Part shown: positions 16,958 through 25,131 of the stretch, in pieces
How positions within the stretch are numbered: position 1 is the stretch's first letter
How the letters are laid out: the number at the start of each line of letters is the position of its first letter
Origin: Vreelandella venusta
GTDB taxonomy: Bacteria > Pseudomonadota > Gammaproteobacteria > Pseudomonadales > Halomonadaceae
Assembly: GCF_007989605.1 (NCBI RefSeq)
Contig: NZ_BJUL01000002.1
Location: 299,962 to 363,961, forward strand
Direction of reading: 5' to 3'
DNA length: 64,000 nucleotides
The notes under the pieces: model-generated
The model's database searches: none
What the model saw: the letters and a program-made list of their open reading frames with translations, nothing else
Told to the model about the DNA's origin: nothing
Translations under genes and position numbers: made by a program

Positions 16958-17953
16958 TTATTCAAGCGCTTCCTGGATGCGAGGCAGGTAGTCACCAAAC
17001 TGCTCGCCATACTTCTCATACACCGGCGCAACGGCAGACTGGAAGGCTTCCATATCCGGCGTTTCGTTGATTTCCATACCGGCTTCACGCAGCGCCGCCA
17101 GTTGGTCGGCTTCCATATCCGCATTCACTTGGCGCTCATGTTCGGCGGCTTCTTGGGCGGCTGCTTTCAGTACAGTTTGTGCCTGTTCAGGCAGTTGGTT
17201 CCAAGCGGGCATGCCCATTACAAAAATGGCCGGGGCATACGTATGACGGGAAAGGGTCATGTAGTTCTGGGTTTCATCCAGCTTGAACGAATGGATAACG
17301 TTCACCGGATTTTCCTGGCCGTCGATGGTGCCCTGCTGCATAGCGGTCAGCGCTTCTGTCCACGCCATGGGAATAGCGTTGGCACCCAACTCACGGAAGG
17401 TATCGGTGTACACTGGGTTTTCCATTACCCGAATGCGCAGCCCATCCAAATCTTCCGGCGAATTCACCGCGCGTTCGCTGTTGGTCAGGTTGCGGAAGCC
17501 GCGTTCTGCATAAGCCAAGCCTTTCAGATTCACGTCAGACAGCTTATCCAGCAACTCCTGGCCGATCGGGCCATCGAGCACCCCATAAGCGGCTTCCGGT
17601 GAGGGAAATAGGAACGGCAGTTCAAACACCGCCATCTCTTCGACAAAGTTGGCCACCGGGCCGTTGGTAATTAGCCCCATATCCACCGTGCCGATCTGCA
17701 TACCTTCTAGCAGCGTGCGTTCATCACCCAGCGAGGCATTCGGGTAGATCTCGATGTTGACCTTGCCATCGGTACGTTCTTCCACCAGTTCTTCAAACTT
17801 GGTCGCGGCGATATGGAAACCATCTTGCTCGTTGACCACGTGGGCCAAACGCAGGGTGACGGGGTCCATATCAGCAAAATCAGCGGCGTTCGCGGCGCTT
17901 ACCAGCGCCAGTGAAATGCCCAGTGCCAGCGTATTACGTGCAAAAGTTTTCAT
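16958..17953 (-). CDS. dctP: Orphan TRAP solute receptor DctP (paralogue of 13128-14168)
   Basis: A 331-residue periplasmic receptor with a clear signal peptide (MKTFARNTLALGISLALVSAANA). It closely resembles the DctP at 13128-14168 along its whole length; the final block VAPVYEKYGEQFGDYLPRIQEAL is common to both. No dctQ or dctM lies beside it. It either shares the permease encoded at 11345-13131 or another one elsewhere. No ribosome site beyond a weak GGGAA precedes ATG 17953. Confidence 0.92.
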   Translation of the reverse strand: MKTFARNTLALGISLALVSAANAADFADMDPVTLRLAHVVNEQDGFHIAATKFEELVEERTDGKVNIEIYPNASLGDERTLLEGMQIGTVDMGLITNGPVANFVEEMAVFELPFLFPSPEAAYGVLDGPIGQELLDKLSDVNLKGLAYAERGFRNLTNSERAVNSPEDLDGLRIRVMENPVYTDTFRELGANAIPMAWTEALTAMQQGTIDGQENPVNVIHSFKLDETQNYMTLSRHTYAPAIFVMGMPAWNQLPEQAQTVLKAAAQEAAEHERQVNADMEADQLAALREAGMEINETPDMEAFQSAVAPVYEKYGEQFGDYLPRIQEALE

Positions 17954-18096
17954 TATAGTGTGTTCCCAGTTTCACTAAAGATAGGAAGTGCTCCCAAAGC
18001 ATGCACCACACTGCGGAAAACGGTCAATCAAAGCGCCTGTAAAACAGCTGACTAGCTGGACACAGCGCGCCCACACGGGTACGATACGCACCCAAA

Positions 18097-18173
18097 GCGC
18101 CCGTAGCTCAGTTGGATAGAGTGTCGGCCTCCGAAGCCGAAGGTCGCAGGTTCGATTCCTGCCGGGCGCGCCA
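18097..18173 (+). tRNA. tRNA-Arg (anticodon CCG)
   Basis: A 77-base cloverleaf. The acceptor stem is GCGCCCG (18097-18103) with CGGGCGC (18163-18169), discriminator G and an encoded CCA (18171-18173). The anticodon stem TCGGC/GCCGA closes the loop CTCCGAA with anticodon CCG at 18131-18133. The T arm carries the normal GGTTCGATTCC. It reads codon CGG. Confidence 0.97.
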
Positions 18174-18181
18174 AACATACC

Positions 18182-18212
18182 AAGGGCTTACGTTAACGTA
18201 GGCCCTTTTGTT
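18182..18212 (+). terminator. Terminator of the tRNA-Arg transcript
   Basis: AAGGGC...GCCCTT, with an inner TACG/CGTA stem, is followed by TTTGTTTT, nine bases after the CCA end. The following stretch 18213-18478 holds no gene I can see. Confidence 0.85.
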
Positions 18213-18478
18213 TTGGCTGTGTCAAATCTATCTCATCCGTTTGCCAAATCCGCCAGCACATGTGCGTAACCCTGATATTTATCTGATGACCTTTAGCTGT
18301 GATCTAACGCAAGTTGTGGCGCAGGTTATTCAGTATATTCCCACCTATTCCGCTGTTGTTGAACCAACGAGATCGCTGTGCTGCTGAAACCTTCGCGGTC
18401 AAAATGTTTACTCTTGCGCGCGAACGTTGAAGAAGCTACCCGCTCTTTTTATAGGCAATATCGCGTTCGCCACTATAT

Positions 18479-18505
18479 TAAAGCCCGTTCCATCGCAGCC
18501 GATAA
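18479..18505 (+). promoter_or_regulatory. Sigma-28 (FliA) promoter of the second chemoreceptor gene
   Basis: TAAAGCCC (18479-18486), exactly 11 bases, then a perfect GCCGATAA (18498-18505). It lies 76 bases before the receptor ATG. The same type of element precedes the receptor at 7812. Confidence 0.82.
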
Positions 18506-18581
18506 GAATGAATAGGATTAAACTGCATCCTGCCAAAGTTAGCCATCACTACAATAAATCAGATAACTACCAGGTGACTCA

Positions 18582-20225
18582 ATGCTGGAAAAACTCCACA
18601 AGATCAATGTGAAATATACCTTGGCGTTTATCCTGGTGGCCTTGTCGCTGCTAGGCGTTGTAGTGGTCGATAGCCTGCTTGTTCAGTCGATGCGCGAACG
18701 CATGACAGCGTTTAGTGGCTCCTTTAATCCGGCGGTATCAGCGGTGCTCAATGCGGACCGTGACCTGTATCAGGCCCGGGTGGCTGAACTTGAAGTGTTG
18801 CGTGAGGCGCCGGGCAGTGATGGGGCGAGCGCTCAGTACGATGATTACCGTGAAAATGCTGAGCAAGCCTATGATCGAATGCATAACTTCCTCACGCTGC
18901 TGGATGCATATCCGCAGGTGAGCGAGGGCCTTGAATCGTTCGAGGATCGCTATATGGCATGGGAGGCGGCGTCCCAGGCCGTCTTCGACCTGCATGCGGA
19001 AGGTGAGCTTGATGCCGCTGAAGAGCAGTTGGAGAGAGATTCGTTAGCGGCCTTTAATGACTTGCGTGAGCTTTACAACGTTGCTGGAGAAAGCGCCGAC
19101 GCGCGTGGCTTGGCTCTGGAGCAAGAAACACTGGCGGCAGTCGCCGTGCAGCAACGCTGGGTGATGGGCTTCACAGCATTCGTGTTATTGGCCACGCTGG
19201 TGATCGCTTTGATGGGGCCGAATCTGATGTCCCGGGCCATTCGTCAAGTCAGCAGGCGCATTCGCGATATTACCCAAGGCGAGGGTGATCTTACCGCACG
19301 CATTGATAGCAAGCGACGTGATGAGATTGGCGAACTGGCCCGTGAGTTTGATGGTTTTATTGCGCGTATGGATGCCAGCTTTCAGGCGGTTCGTGATGGG
19401 GCCTACAATGTCAATATGGCGTCTGGTGAAATTGCTTCAGGTAGCGAGGATCTCGCGTCACGCACCGAGGAGCAGGCTTCCGCTCTGCAAGAAACGGCGT
19501 CCAGCATGGAAGAGATGTCTTCCATCGTGCGCCAGAACAGTGAGTCGGCCAACAATGCCGATAAGCTTTCCAGTCAGGCCGCTGAAAAAGCCGAGAAGGG
19601 CGTTAAAGAGGTTCAGCACTCGGTTGAGTTGATGCGCGAGCTCGAGACCAGTTCGCGCCAGGTGGGTGAGATTGTTGAAGTCATCGACTCGATTGCCTTC
19701 CAGACCAATATTCTGGCGCTTAATGCCTCGGTCGAGGCGGCGCGTGCAGGTGATCATGGCCGCGGCTTTGCGGTAGTGGCTAGCGAAGTGCGCAAGCTCG
19801 CCAGTCGCAGCGCGGATTCATCCAATAAAATTCGTGAAATGATTACGGATATTAGTGAGCGTATCGCTAGCGTAGCCGAGCAATCGGTGCGAAGCAGTGA
19901 GGGAATACAGAATACGGTGGAGGCTATACGCCAAGTGTCGGGGCTGATGAATGAGATTTCGCTCGCCGTGAGCGAGCAGGAGTCAGGCATCCAGCAAGTG
20001 GGTGTAGCGTTGACGCAAATGGATACTGCCACTCAGCAGAATGTCACGATGGTATCGCAAACCAGTAGATCGGCGGCGTCGCTTCAGGAGGAAGCCAACC
20101 GACTCACTCGCCTAGTAGATACGTTCAAACTCAGCGGTGAAAAGCCGGTGGCCGCGTCTTCTTCGCCTCCCCAAACAGATCTCTTAGTTCACGCCGCAGC
20201 GCAACCTGAAGTTACAACGTGCTGA
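18582..20225 (+). CDS. Methyl-accepting chemotaxis protein, Tar-like (four-helix-bundle sensor)
   Basis: 547 residues: TM1 (~12-34), a helical periplasmic domain of about 155 residues rich in Ala/Glu (four-helix-bundle type, acidic), TM2 (~190-212), HAMP (~213-265) and the MCP signalling domain with the conserved hairpin tip [20 protein letters not shown]. Unlike the receptor at 7812 it has no WxxF tether at the C-terminus. The ligand is unknown. It is monocistronic behind a FliA promoter; the next gene is convergent. Confidence 0.93.
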   Translation: MLEKLHKINVKYTLAFILVALSLLGVVVVDSLLVQSMRERMTAFSGSFNPAVSAVLNADRDLYQARVAELEVLREAPGSDGASAQYDDYRENAEQAYDRMHNFLTLLDAYPQVSEGLESFEDRYMAWEAASQAVFDLHAEGELDAAEEQLERDSLAAFNDLRELYNVAGESADARGLALEQETLAAVAVQQRWVMGFTAFVLLATLVIALMGPNLMSRAIRQVSRRIRDITQGEGDLTARIDSKRRDEIGELAREFDGFIARMDASFQAVRDGAYNVNMASGEIASGSEDLASRTEEQASALQETASSMEEMSSIVRQNSESANNADKLSSQAAEKAEKGVKEVQHSVELMRELETSSRQVGEIVEVIDSIAFQTNILALNASVEAARAGDHGRGFAVVASEVRKLASRSADSSNKIREMITDISERIASVAEQSVRSSEGIQNTVEAIRQVSGLMNEISLAVSEQESGIQQVGVALTQMDTATQQNVTMVSQTSRSAASLQEEANRLTRLVDTFKLSGEKPVAASSSPPQTDLLVHAAAQPEVTTC

Positions 20226-20317
20226 AGAAACAGTCTTGACCAGAGCCATTCATACAAAGCCTAAGCCACTGGGAGTGACTCATCGCTCCCCCAGTCTGCC
20301 CAAGAACCGTCGTACAG

Positions 20318-21109
20318 CTATAGCTGATGGTATCCCGCCAGTTCGGCGGCCAGCAGAATGATGCAGGCGGTGATACCCGAGCCACAGGAAAACACCAGTT
20401 GGGTTTCATTGTTAGATTGGAGAGACGGAGCAAGCGTTATAAAGATTGCCTTCAGCTCGCTAACAGGTTTAAAACAATTTCCCTCTAGCACCTCTGTAAA
20501 CGGCAGATTATGAGAATTGGGGATATGGCCACTGCGCACCCCAGGGCGGGGTTCAGGTACCTGTGCCAGGAAGCGTGAACGTGATCGGGCATCAACAACG
20601 GTTACTTGGCTATCGTCCAGATATTGCAAAACGTACGCTGAGTTTCGCACTCGGCTGTGATCAAGGTTGGCGACGAAGTTGCCTGGCTTGGTTGTCGTTT
20701 CCGTGATGGTAGAAACAACGTCCCGCTGTTCGGCTAGCCACTGTGGCAATCCTCCATCCAGAACAAAAACGTGTTTAACGCCCATTGACCGGAAAATCCA
20801 CCAAGCCCGAGGCGCCGAATAGATGCCTTGGTTATCGTACAGTACGACGAGGCTTTCGGTCGTAATGCCTAGCCGTTGAGCCTCCCTAGTGACTTGTTCC
20901 TCTGTTGGAAAGGCGTGGGTCTGAGAAGAGCCGATGTCACAAAGCACGCCTTCAAGATCGATCTTACGGCTACCCGGTATCCACACCGGGCGATCATAGA
21001 CGATAGGCTCTTTACCAATCACCGTCGCCATGCTCGCATCGATCAGCACTAACCGTTCGTTATCTAGGTTGTCTTGCAGCCATTGGGTCGTCACAAGGGG
21101 GGATGACAT
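20318..21109 (-). CDS. sseA: 3-mercaptopyruvate sulfurtransferase-like protein, shortened by an in-frame TAG
   Basis: A two-domain rhodanese of the SseA family; the active-site loop CGSGITA is intact near residue 246. It transfers sulfur from mercaptopyruvate to thiols or cyanide in the cytoplasm (family knowledge). The ORF stops at TAG 20318-20320 after 263 residues. The same frame then continues for another 18 codons reading LYDGSWADWGSDESLPVA before a natural stop at 20261-20263, exactly the conserved tail of SseA proteins (E. coli SseA is 281 residues). One base change (for example TCG or CAG to TAG) explains this. It could be a sequencing error, a nonsense mutation near the end, or readthrough. 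Activity may be reduced. Confidence 0.85.
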   Translation of the reverse strand: MSSPLVTTQWLQDNLDNERLVLIDASMATVIGKEPIVYDRPVWIPGSRKIDLEGVLCDIGSSQTHAFPTEEQVTREAQRLGITTESLVVLYDNQGIYSAPRAWWIFRSMGVKHVFVLDGGLPQWLAEQRDVVSTITETTTKPGNFVANLDHSRVRNSAYVLQYLDDSQVTVVDARSRSRFLAQVPEPRPGVRSGHIPNSHNLPFTEVLEGNCFKPVSELKAIFITLAPSLQSNNETQLVFSCGSGITACIILLAAELAGYHQL

Positions 21110-21167
21110 GATGTTCTCCGATCAGGTGCTGGCAGTTTGTGTTATTCGGGCGATAAGCAGAAATGTG

Positions 21168-21308
21168 TTATAGCATCTCCACCTCAAACGCCGCTATCTG
21201 CCGTTGAGCACTTGCAAACTCTACGCCAATTAAGTGAATTGGCTTGCCTGTCGCGCGGTGTTTATCGGCATAGTCGGATGAGAGCGTGATATCGCGCAGG
21301 TTGTTCAG
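21168..21308 (-). pseudogene. C-terminal relic of an AAA-ATPase / PD-(D/E)XK nuclease (DUF1703-type) gene
   Basis: The minus-strand frame ending at TAA 21168-21170 reads 46 codons that resemble the tail of the ATP-binding proteins with a PD-(D/E)XK (DUF1703) C-terminus: YADKHRATGKPIHLIGVEF, then QRQIAAFEVEML. No start codon or upstream part is present. The fragment begins inside the yeiH stop region, so the rest of the gene has been lost. It is too short to have been listed as an ORF. Confidence 0.6.
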
Positions 21309-22297
21309 CCCATTAGAAGCTGACTGGCTAGGCCACCCCCTACCAGAAGTAAGCCAAACAGGATGAACCCCAGTATAAAAGGGCGGATACCCAACTCCTT
21401 GAGCTTTTCGATTCGGGTTTCAAACCCCAGTGCGGCCATGGCCATGGTCAACGCAATCTGGCCAGCCAGAACGAGTATTTGATGGAGGCCGCTAGGCAAG
21501 TGGATAACACTGTTGAACACAATCATGGCGATGAACCCGAAGGCAAACCAGGGGATCACTGGCTTGCCCGCTGCTGACCCAGAGTCACTGGCCTGCTGAC
21601 GAAGCCACCATTGCCCGACGAGCAATAGGAAGGGCAACAGCAGTATCACGCGAACCATCTTGACAATAACAGCACTGGCCAATGCCTCGGGACCCACCGC
21701 ATCAGCCGCGGCCACGACCTGGGCGACTTCGTGGACAGTCGCGCCGATATAGACGCCAAAAAGACCTTCGTTCATTCCTGCAAGCGGGTATAAAAGAGGG
21801 TAGACAAGCATTCCCAGCGTGCCGAAGAGCACGACCGTGGCGACGGCTATGGATGAGGCCGCAGGCCGCGAACGAATGACCGTTTCGGTGGCGAGTACCG
21901 CCGCGGCACCGCAGATGGCACTGCCTGCACTTGTTAATAGTGTTGTTTCACGATCCATACCCAGTATGCGGGTGCCGATCTGATAGCCGATGATAAGCAC
22001 ACTGCAGATCACCACTAGATCCAACAACAACACCTTAAAGCCAAGGGCGAAGACTTGTTGCAGGGTTAATGACAGGCCAAACAGTACAATGCCGCCCCGC
22101 AGTAGCCAGCGAGTAGCGAATGTTAATCCTGGCTGAGTACTTGGAAGGCGGTGTGTAAGAGGCAGGTTACCCACAACCAATCCTAACAATAAGGCGAGTA
22201 CCAATGGACTAATACCTTTGGAAGCGAGTCCGGGGAGGTTAGCCAAGCCAAAACCTGCCAAGGTTAGGGTGCTACACAGAATCAGACCTTGCCACAT
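21305..22297 (-). CDS. yeiH: YeiH/UPF0324-family putative sulfate (anion) exporter
   Basis: About 330 residues from ATG 22297, the preferred start because a weak AGAGAAA site precedes it; the frame extends to 22333 without a ribosome site. About ten hydrophobic segments are present with the family motifs LALLLGLVVGNLP, SAGSAICGAAAVLATETVI and GATVHEVAQVVAAADAVG. The family is thought to export sulfate or related small anions produced by taurine/sulfonate or thiol breakdown. It is divergent from a LysR gene just as yeiH and yeiE are in E. coli, and adjacent to a sulfurtransferase. Confidence 0.87.
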   Translation of the reverse strand: MWQGLILCSTLTLAGFGLANLPGLASKGISPLVLALLLGLVVGNLPLTHRLPSTQPGLTFATRWLLRGGIVLFGLSLTLQQVFALGFKVLLLDLVVICSVLIIGYQIGTRILGMDRETTLLTSAGSAICGAAAVLATETVIRSRPAASSIAVATVVLFGTLGMLVYPLLYPLAGMNEGLFGVYIGATVHEVAQVVAAADAVGPEALASAVIVKMVRVILLLPFLLLVGQWWLRQQASDSGSAAGKPVIPWFAFGFIAMIVFNSVIHLPSGLHQILVLAGQIALTMAMAALGFETRIEKLKELGIRPFILGFILFGLLLVGGGLASQLLMG

Positions 22298-22350
22298 GAT
22301 GCTTTCTCTTGTTGGTGCGTATGTGGCTAGCATAGGGGCAAAAATGCTGT

Positions 22351-22372
22351 ATGGTTATCAACATATAACCAT
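22351..22372. promoter_or_regulatory. Palindromic operator between yeiH and the LysR gene
   Basis: ATGGTTAT-N6-ATAACCAT is a perfect 8-bp inverted repeat, containing the T-N11-A core typical of LysR sites. It lies in the 99-base gap between the two divergent genes, 25 bases before the LysR ATG. Confidence 0.6.
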
Positions 22373-22396
22373 ATGGCTGTTCGGTAAAAACGATAT

Positions 22397-23317
22397 ATGA
22401 CCCCTCATGTGACTTTTCGTCAGTTGCAGGTTTTTGTCGCTGTTGCTCGTGACGGCACGGTTATTGCTGCTGCTGATCACTTAAAGCTGTCTCAATCGAC
22501 TATTAGCCAATCGCTCTCAGACCTTGAGCGTCACCTGGGTGTCGAGCTCTTCGAGCGGCTTGGCCGACGCTTGCAGCTTAATAGTATGGGAAGCTACCTA
22601 TTACCCCGTGCCGAGCGCCTTCTGGAAGGCATGGCCGATTTTGTTGCCGTCGCTGAGGACCCTGAAAGCCAATTGCAGGGCACGCTTAATATATCGGCTA
22701 GCGCTACCACGGGTACTTATCTGCTGCCCCCTCTGGCCGGATACTTCAGCAATCAGAACCCGAGAGTGGATCTACGGCTACGATTGCGTAATACCGGAGA
22801 GGTGATTACGGATCTGCTGCGTTTTGATGCTGATTTGGGGCTGATCGAAGGGCAGTGCCACGAGTCGCGCCTGAAGAGTGAAACATGGTGCGAAGACCAG
22901 CTTGTGATTGTCTGTTCTCCACAGCACCCCTTGGCCAGGAAAGAGTGGCTTGATGACGCTGATATCAAAGCTGCCGGCTGGATACTGCGTGAACCTGGGT
23001 CAGGCACGCGTGAAGTATTTGAGGCTGCCGTGTTACATCATGTCGAACGTTTGCAGGTGCGCATGGAACTCAGCCAGCATGAAGCTATCAAGCAAGCAGT
23101 GAAAGCTGGTCTCGGTTTGGGCTGCCTCTCTCATCGCAGTGTGGAAGGGGAGCTTGAAAGAGGAGAGTTGGTTGCGCTGAGCAGTGGGTTAAAGCTCACC
23201 AGGATTTTTTCATTGGTGTGGCATCCAGAGCGTTATCGGAGCCCGTTGTGGCAGGCGTTTAAGGTTTTTTTGATCGATAACCATGGCAATCCTCCAAAGC
23301 CAGGCAGGCCACAATAA
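22397..23317 (+). CDS. LysR-family regulator, YeiE/CysB-like
   Basis: 306 residues: an N-terminal winged HTH (TFRQLQVFVAVARDGTVIAAADHLKLSQSTISQSLSDLERHLGVELFERLGRR region, residues ~4-65) and a substrate-binding domain (~90-295; LREPGSGTREVFE motif). Gene order and divergence with yeiH match the E. coli yeiE-yeiH pair, where YeiE responds to sulfite. That role is inferred, not shown. The 3' end abuts an IS30 relic on the opposite strand. Confidence 0.88.
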   Translation: MTPHVTFRQLQVFVAVARDGTVIAAADHLKLSQSTISQSLSDLERHLGVELFERLGRRLQLNSMGSYLLPRAERLLEGMADFVAVAEDPESQLQGTLNISASATTGTYLLPPLAGYFSNQNPRVDLRLRLRNTGEVITDLLRFDADLGLIEGQCHESRLKSETWCEDQLVIVCSPQHPLARKEWLDDADIKAAGWILREPGSGTREVFEAAVLHHVERLQVRMELSQHEAIKQAVKAGLGLGCLSHRSVEGELERGELVALSSGLKLTRIFSLVWHPERYRSPLWQAFKVFLIDNHGNPPKPGRPQ

Positions 23318-23344
23318 CTGGGTTCGAAATGTACAGCTAATATG

Positions 23345-23509
23345 TCGGGCACAGTAACTGTTCTGAGGCATTTGGTTACGTCGCATTTCACGAAGAATTG
23401 TTGACAGGGCTCGACCTAGGAGTCGAGCAATATGCCTTAGGCTCATCCCTTGGGCTTGACCAACTTGAACACTGGTATGTTCTTCAATGTTGAGTTCGAT
23501 GTTTGACAT
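23345..23509 (-). pseudogene. IS30-family transposase, N-terminal relic
   Basis: The minus-strand reading from ATG 23509 gives about 52 residues with the IS30 HTH pattern: LNIEEHTSVQVGQAQGMSLRHIARLLGRALSTILREMRRN, cited only as positions ~5-45. Typical family members read LTxEER...IxxLLxxGxSxRxIAxxLGRSxSTIxRExxRN. After residue ~55 the similarity stops, and the DDE catalytic part is absent. Terminal inverted repeats were not found. The remainder of the 337-base gap (23318-23654) holds nothing else apart from the aroQ leader. Confidence 0.7.
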
Positions 23510-23654
23510 GAGAAAACACCTTAGCGGAATGCTCAGGTGCTGCACTCAGTTTCTGCGGCCAAGCCTTATGAAGACAGACTCAGTACTCAACGACACGTTA
23601 TAATAGGAATAGCGACTTTCGATAATGACGTAATGCCATGAAAGGAGATAAGCA

Positions 23655-24098
23655 GTGGGGCAACCAAAAGTAACGGTCCTGCACGGACCTAATTTAAATC
23701 TTTTAGGCGTTCGCCAACCAGACGTTTACGGCTATGAGACGCTAGACGATGTTAATAACGCTTTGGGTGAAACTGCTGAGATGCAGGGCTGGGATATAAG
23801 CTGTTTTCAAAGCAATCATGAGGGCGAATTAATTGATGCCATCCATGCGGCGCGTCTCGATGGCACGCTGGCTATCATCATCAACCCGGCCGCCTATACC
23901 CATACGTCTGTCGCTATCCTGGATGCGCTCAATGCCTTTGAAGGTAGGGTCATTGAGGTGCATATCTCAAATGTCCATAAACGCGAAAGCTTCCGTCACC
24001 ACTCCTATGTCTCGCAGCGGGCAGATGGGGTCATTGCGGGGCTTGGGACAGAGGGTTATCAGGCTGCTTTAAACGCCATCATAAAATCCTGTGTTTAA
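23655..24098 (+). CDS. aroQ: 3-dehydroquinate dehydratase, type II (AroQ)
   Basis: A 147-residue type II dehydroquinase with the family hallmarks: [17 protein letters not shown] at the N-terminus (with the catalytic Tyr loop), [32 protein letters not shown] and [19 protein letters not shown]. It interconverts 3-dehydroquinate and 3-dehydroshikimate. The start is GTG at 23655, 9 bases after AAGGAG; the ATG at 23638 is out of frame. Its position beside quiC and an aroE-like gene suggests a catabolic (quinate) role in addition to, or instead of, the biosynthetic one. Confidence 0.95.
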   Translation: MGQPKVTVLHGPNLNLLGVRQPDVYGYETLDDVNNALGETAEMQGWDISCFQSNHEGELIDAIHAARLDGTLAIIINPAAYTHTSVAILDALNAFEGRVIEVHISNVHKRESFRHHSYVSQRADGVIAGLGTEGYQAALNAIIKSCV

Positions 24099-24106
24099 AC
24101 GGTACC

Positions 24107-25057
24107 TTACATCGCGAGTAAACCCGAGAGTGTCATCCACCAGATAACCAGGCTTAACGTAAAGAAAGAAGCCACCGTCGCCACGAGCATGGCGGTGGCG
24201 CTGACTCCGTCTACGCCGTAACGTTGGCCGAGCAGTGGATAAATGCTGATCATCGGCGCGGCAGCAAATAGCAAAGCACCGGCAAAGTAAATCGGGTCAA
24301 TGTCGGGGATCACTAAAAACGCTACCAAGATCGCCAGAGGGTGAAGAATAAGTTTGCCAACCACAATTTGGCCCACATCACGCGCCATCCCCTTAACGTG
24401 AAGGCCAAATAGCGTCCCGCCGATGACAAACAGCGCTGAGGGGCCCGCCGCTTCGGCAAGCATATCGATGGCTTTAAACAGCGGCGCGGGAATCTCAATG
24501 CCGGAAACGACCAGACAAATACCGATCAGTAAGCCTACCAGCACCGGGTTTTTGATAAGGCTAAGAGCCGTCTTTTTAACCGTTATCCATACGCTGGAGC
24601 CTTGATTGCTGCCCATTTCGGCCAGAATCAGTGCGGCAGGAATAATGATCAGTGTCTCAATCACGATATTGAGTGCCATCAGCACCGCTGCAGGTGAGCC
24701 GATGACCATAGCCGCTACGGGATACCCGATAAAACCACTGTTAGAAGCGGCCATACCTAATGCCTGCATAGCGCTTGTGCTAAGGGACTGGCGCTGTAGT
24801 TTTAAGCAGAGCAGTAACCCCGCGCTGAAAATAGCGATAGAGCCTAGCCCATAAGCAATGAGGTAGTTGAGTTTAAAAATTTCTTCCAGAGGCTGCTGGG
24901 TTAGCGCGCGAACCACCAACGCGGGGAGGGCGCAGTGCATAACGAAGACGCCAACTCCCTGCATTTGCTCGCGGGTGGTAATGCCACTCCACCGCGCTGC
25001 ATAGCCAACGCTAATCAGCAGAAAAATAGGAGTGGTAATCGCTAGAATCGCAAGCAT
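24107..25057 (-). CDS. AEC-family transporter (auxin efflux carrier family)
   Basis: About 316 residues from ATG 25057, preferred because AAAGAGG lies five bases upstream; an upstream in-frame start at 25084 has no ribosome site. Ten hydrophobic segments fit the Mem_trans/AEC fold, with typical segments GYAARWSGI, ALVVRALTQQPL, NSGFIGYPVAA and VIGGTLFGL. Bacterial members export or exchange malate, malonate and other acids. It follows the aroE-like gene by about 75 bases on the same strand, so it may be the distal gene of the quinate/shikimate operon. It is convergent with aroQ, 9 bases apart. Confidence 0.85.
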   Translation of the reverse strand: MLAILAITTPIFLLISVGYAARWSGITTREQMQGVGVFVMHCALPALVVRALTQQPLEEIFKLNYLIAYGLGSIAIFSAGLLLCLKLQRQSLSTSAMQALGMAASNSGFIGYPVAAMVIGSPAAVLMALNIVIETLIIIPAALILAEMGSNQGSSVWITVKKTALSLIKNPVLVGLLIGICLVVSGIEIPAPLFKAIDMLAEAAGPSALFVIGGTLFGLHVKGMARDVGQIVVGKLILHPLAILVAFLVIPDIDPIYFAGALLFAAAPMISIYPLLGQRYGVDGVSATAMLVATVASFFTLSLVIWWMTLSGLLAM

Positions 25058-25131
25058 AGCAGCCTCTTTGGTACCAATTGGCAAACAGTGGTGTTCGTTT
25101 GGCGAATTATTGTACGTTTTTTGCCAGGGCT

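Noticed and set aside
17975..18178. 67-residue minus-strand ORF reading [22 protein letters not shown]
   Set aside because: It is the antisense of the tRNA-Arg(CCG) gene; this peptide is a well-known false ORF across a tRNA.
18427..18612. 61-residue plus-strand ORF before the second chemoreceptor
   Set aside because: It spans the FliA promoter and has no ribosome site or protein-like composition; it overlaps the true receptor start.
20212..20433. 73-residue minus-strand ORF over the end of the sulfurtransferase
   Set aside because: Considered as a frameshifted tail, but the true tail (LYDGSWADWG) is in the main gene's own frame beyond the TAG; this ORF is another frame.
23210..23344. C-terminal continuation of the IS30-like ORF
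   Set aside because: After about residue 55 the similarity to IS30 ends and the frame runs antisense into the LysR gene; treated as unrelated read-through.
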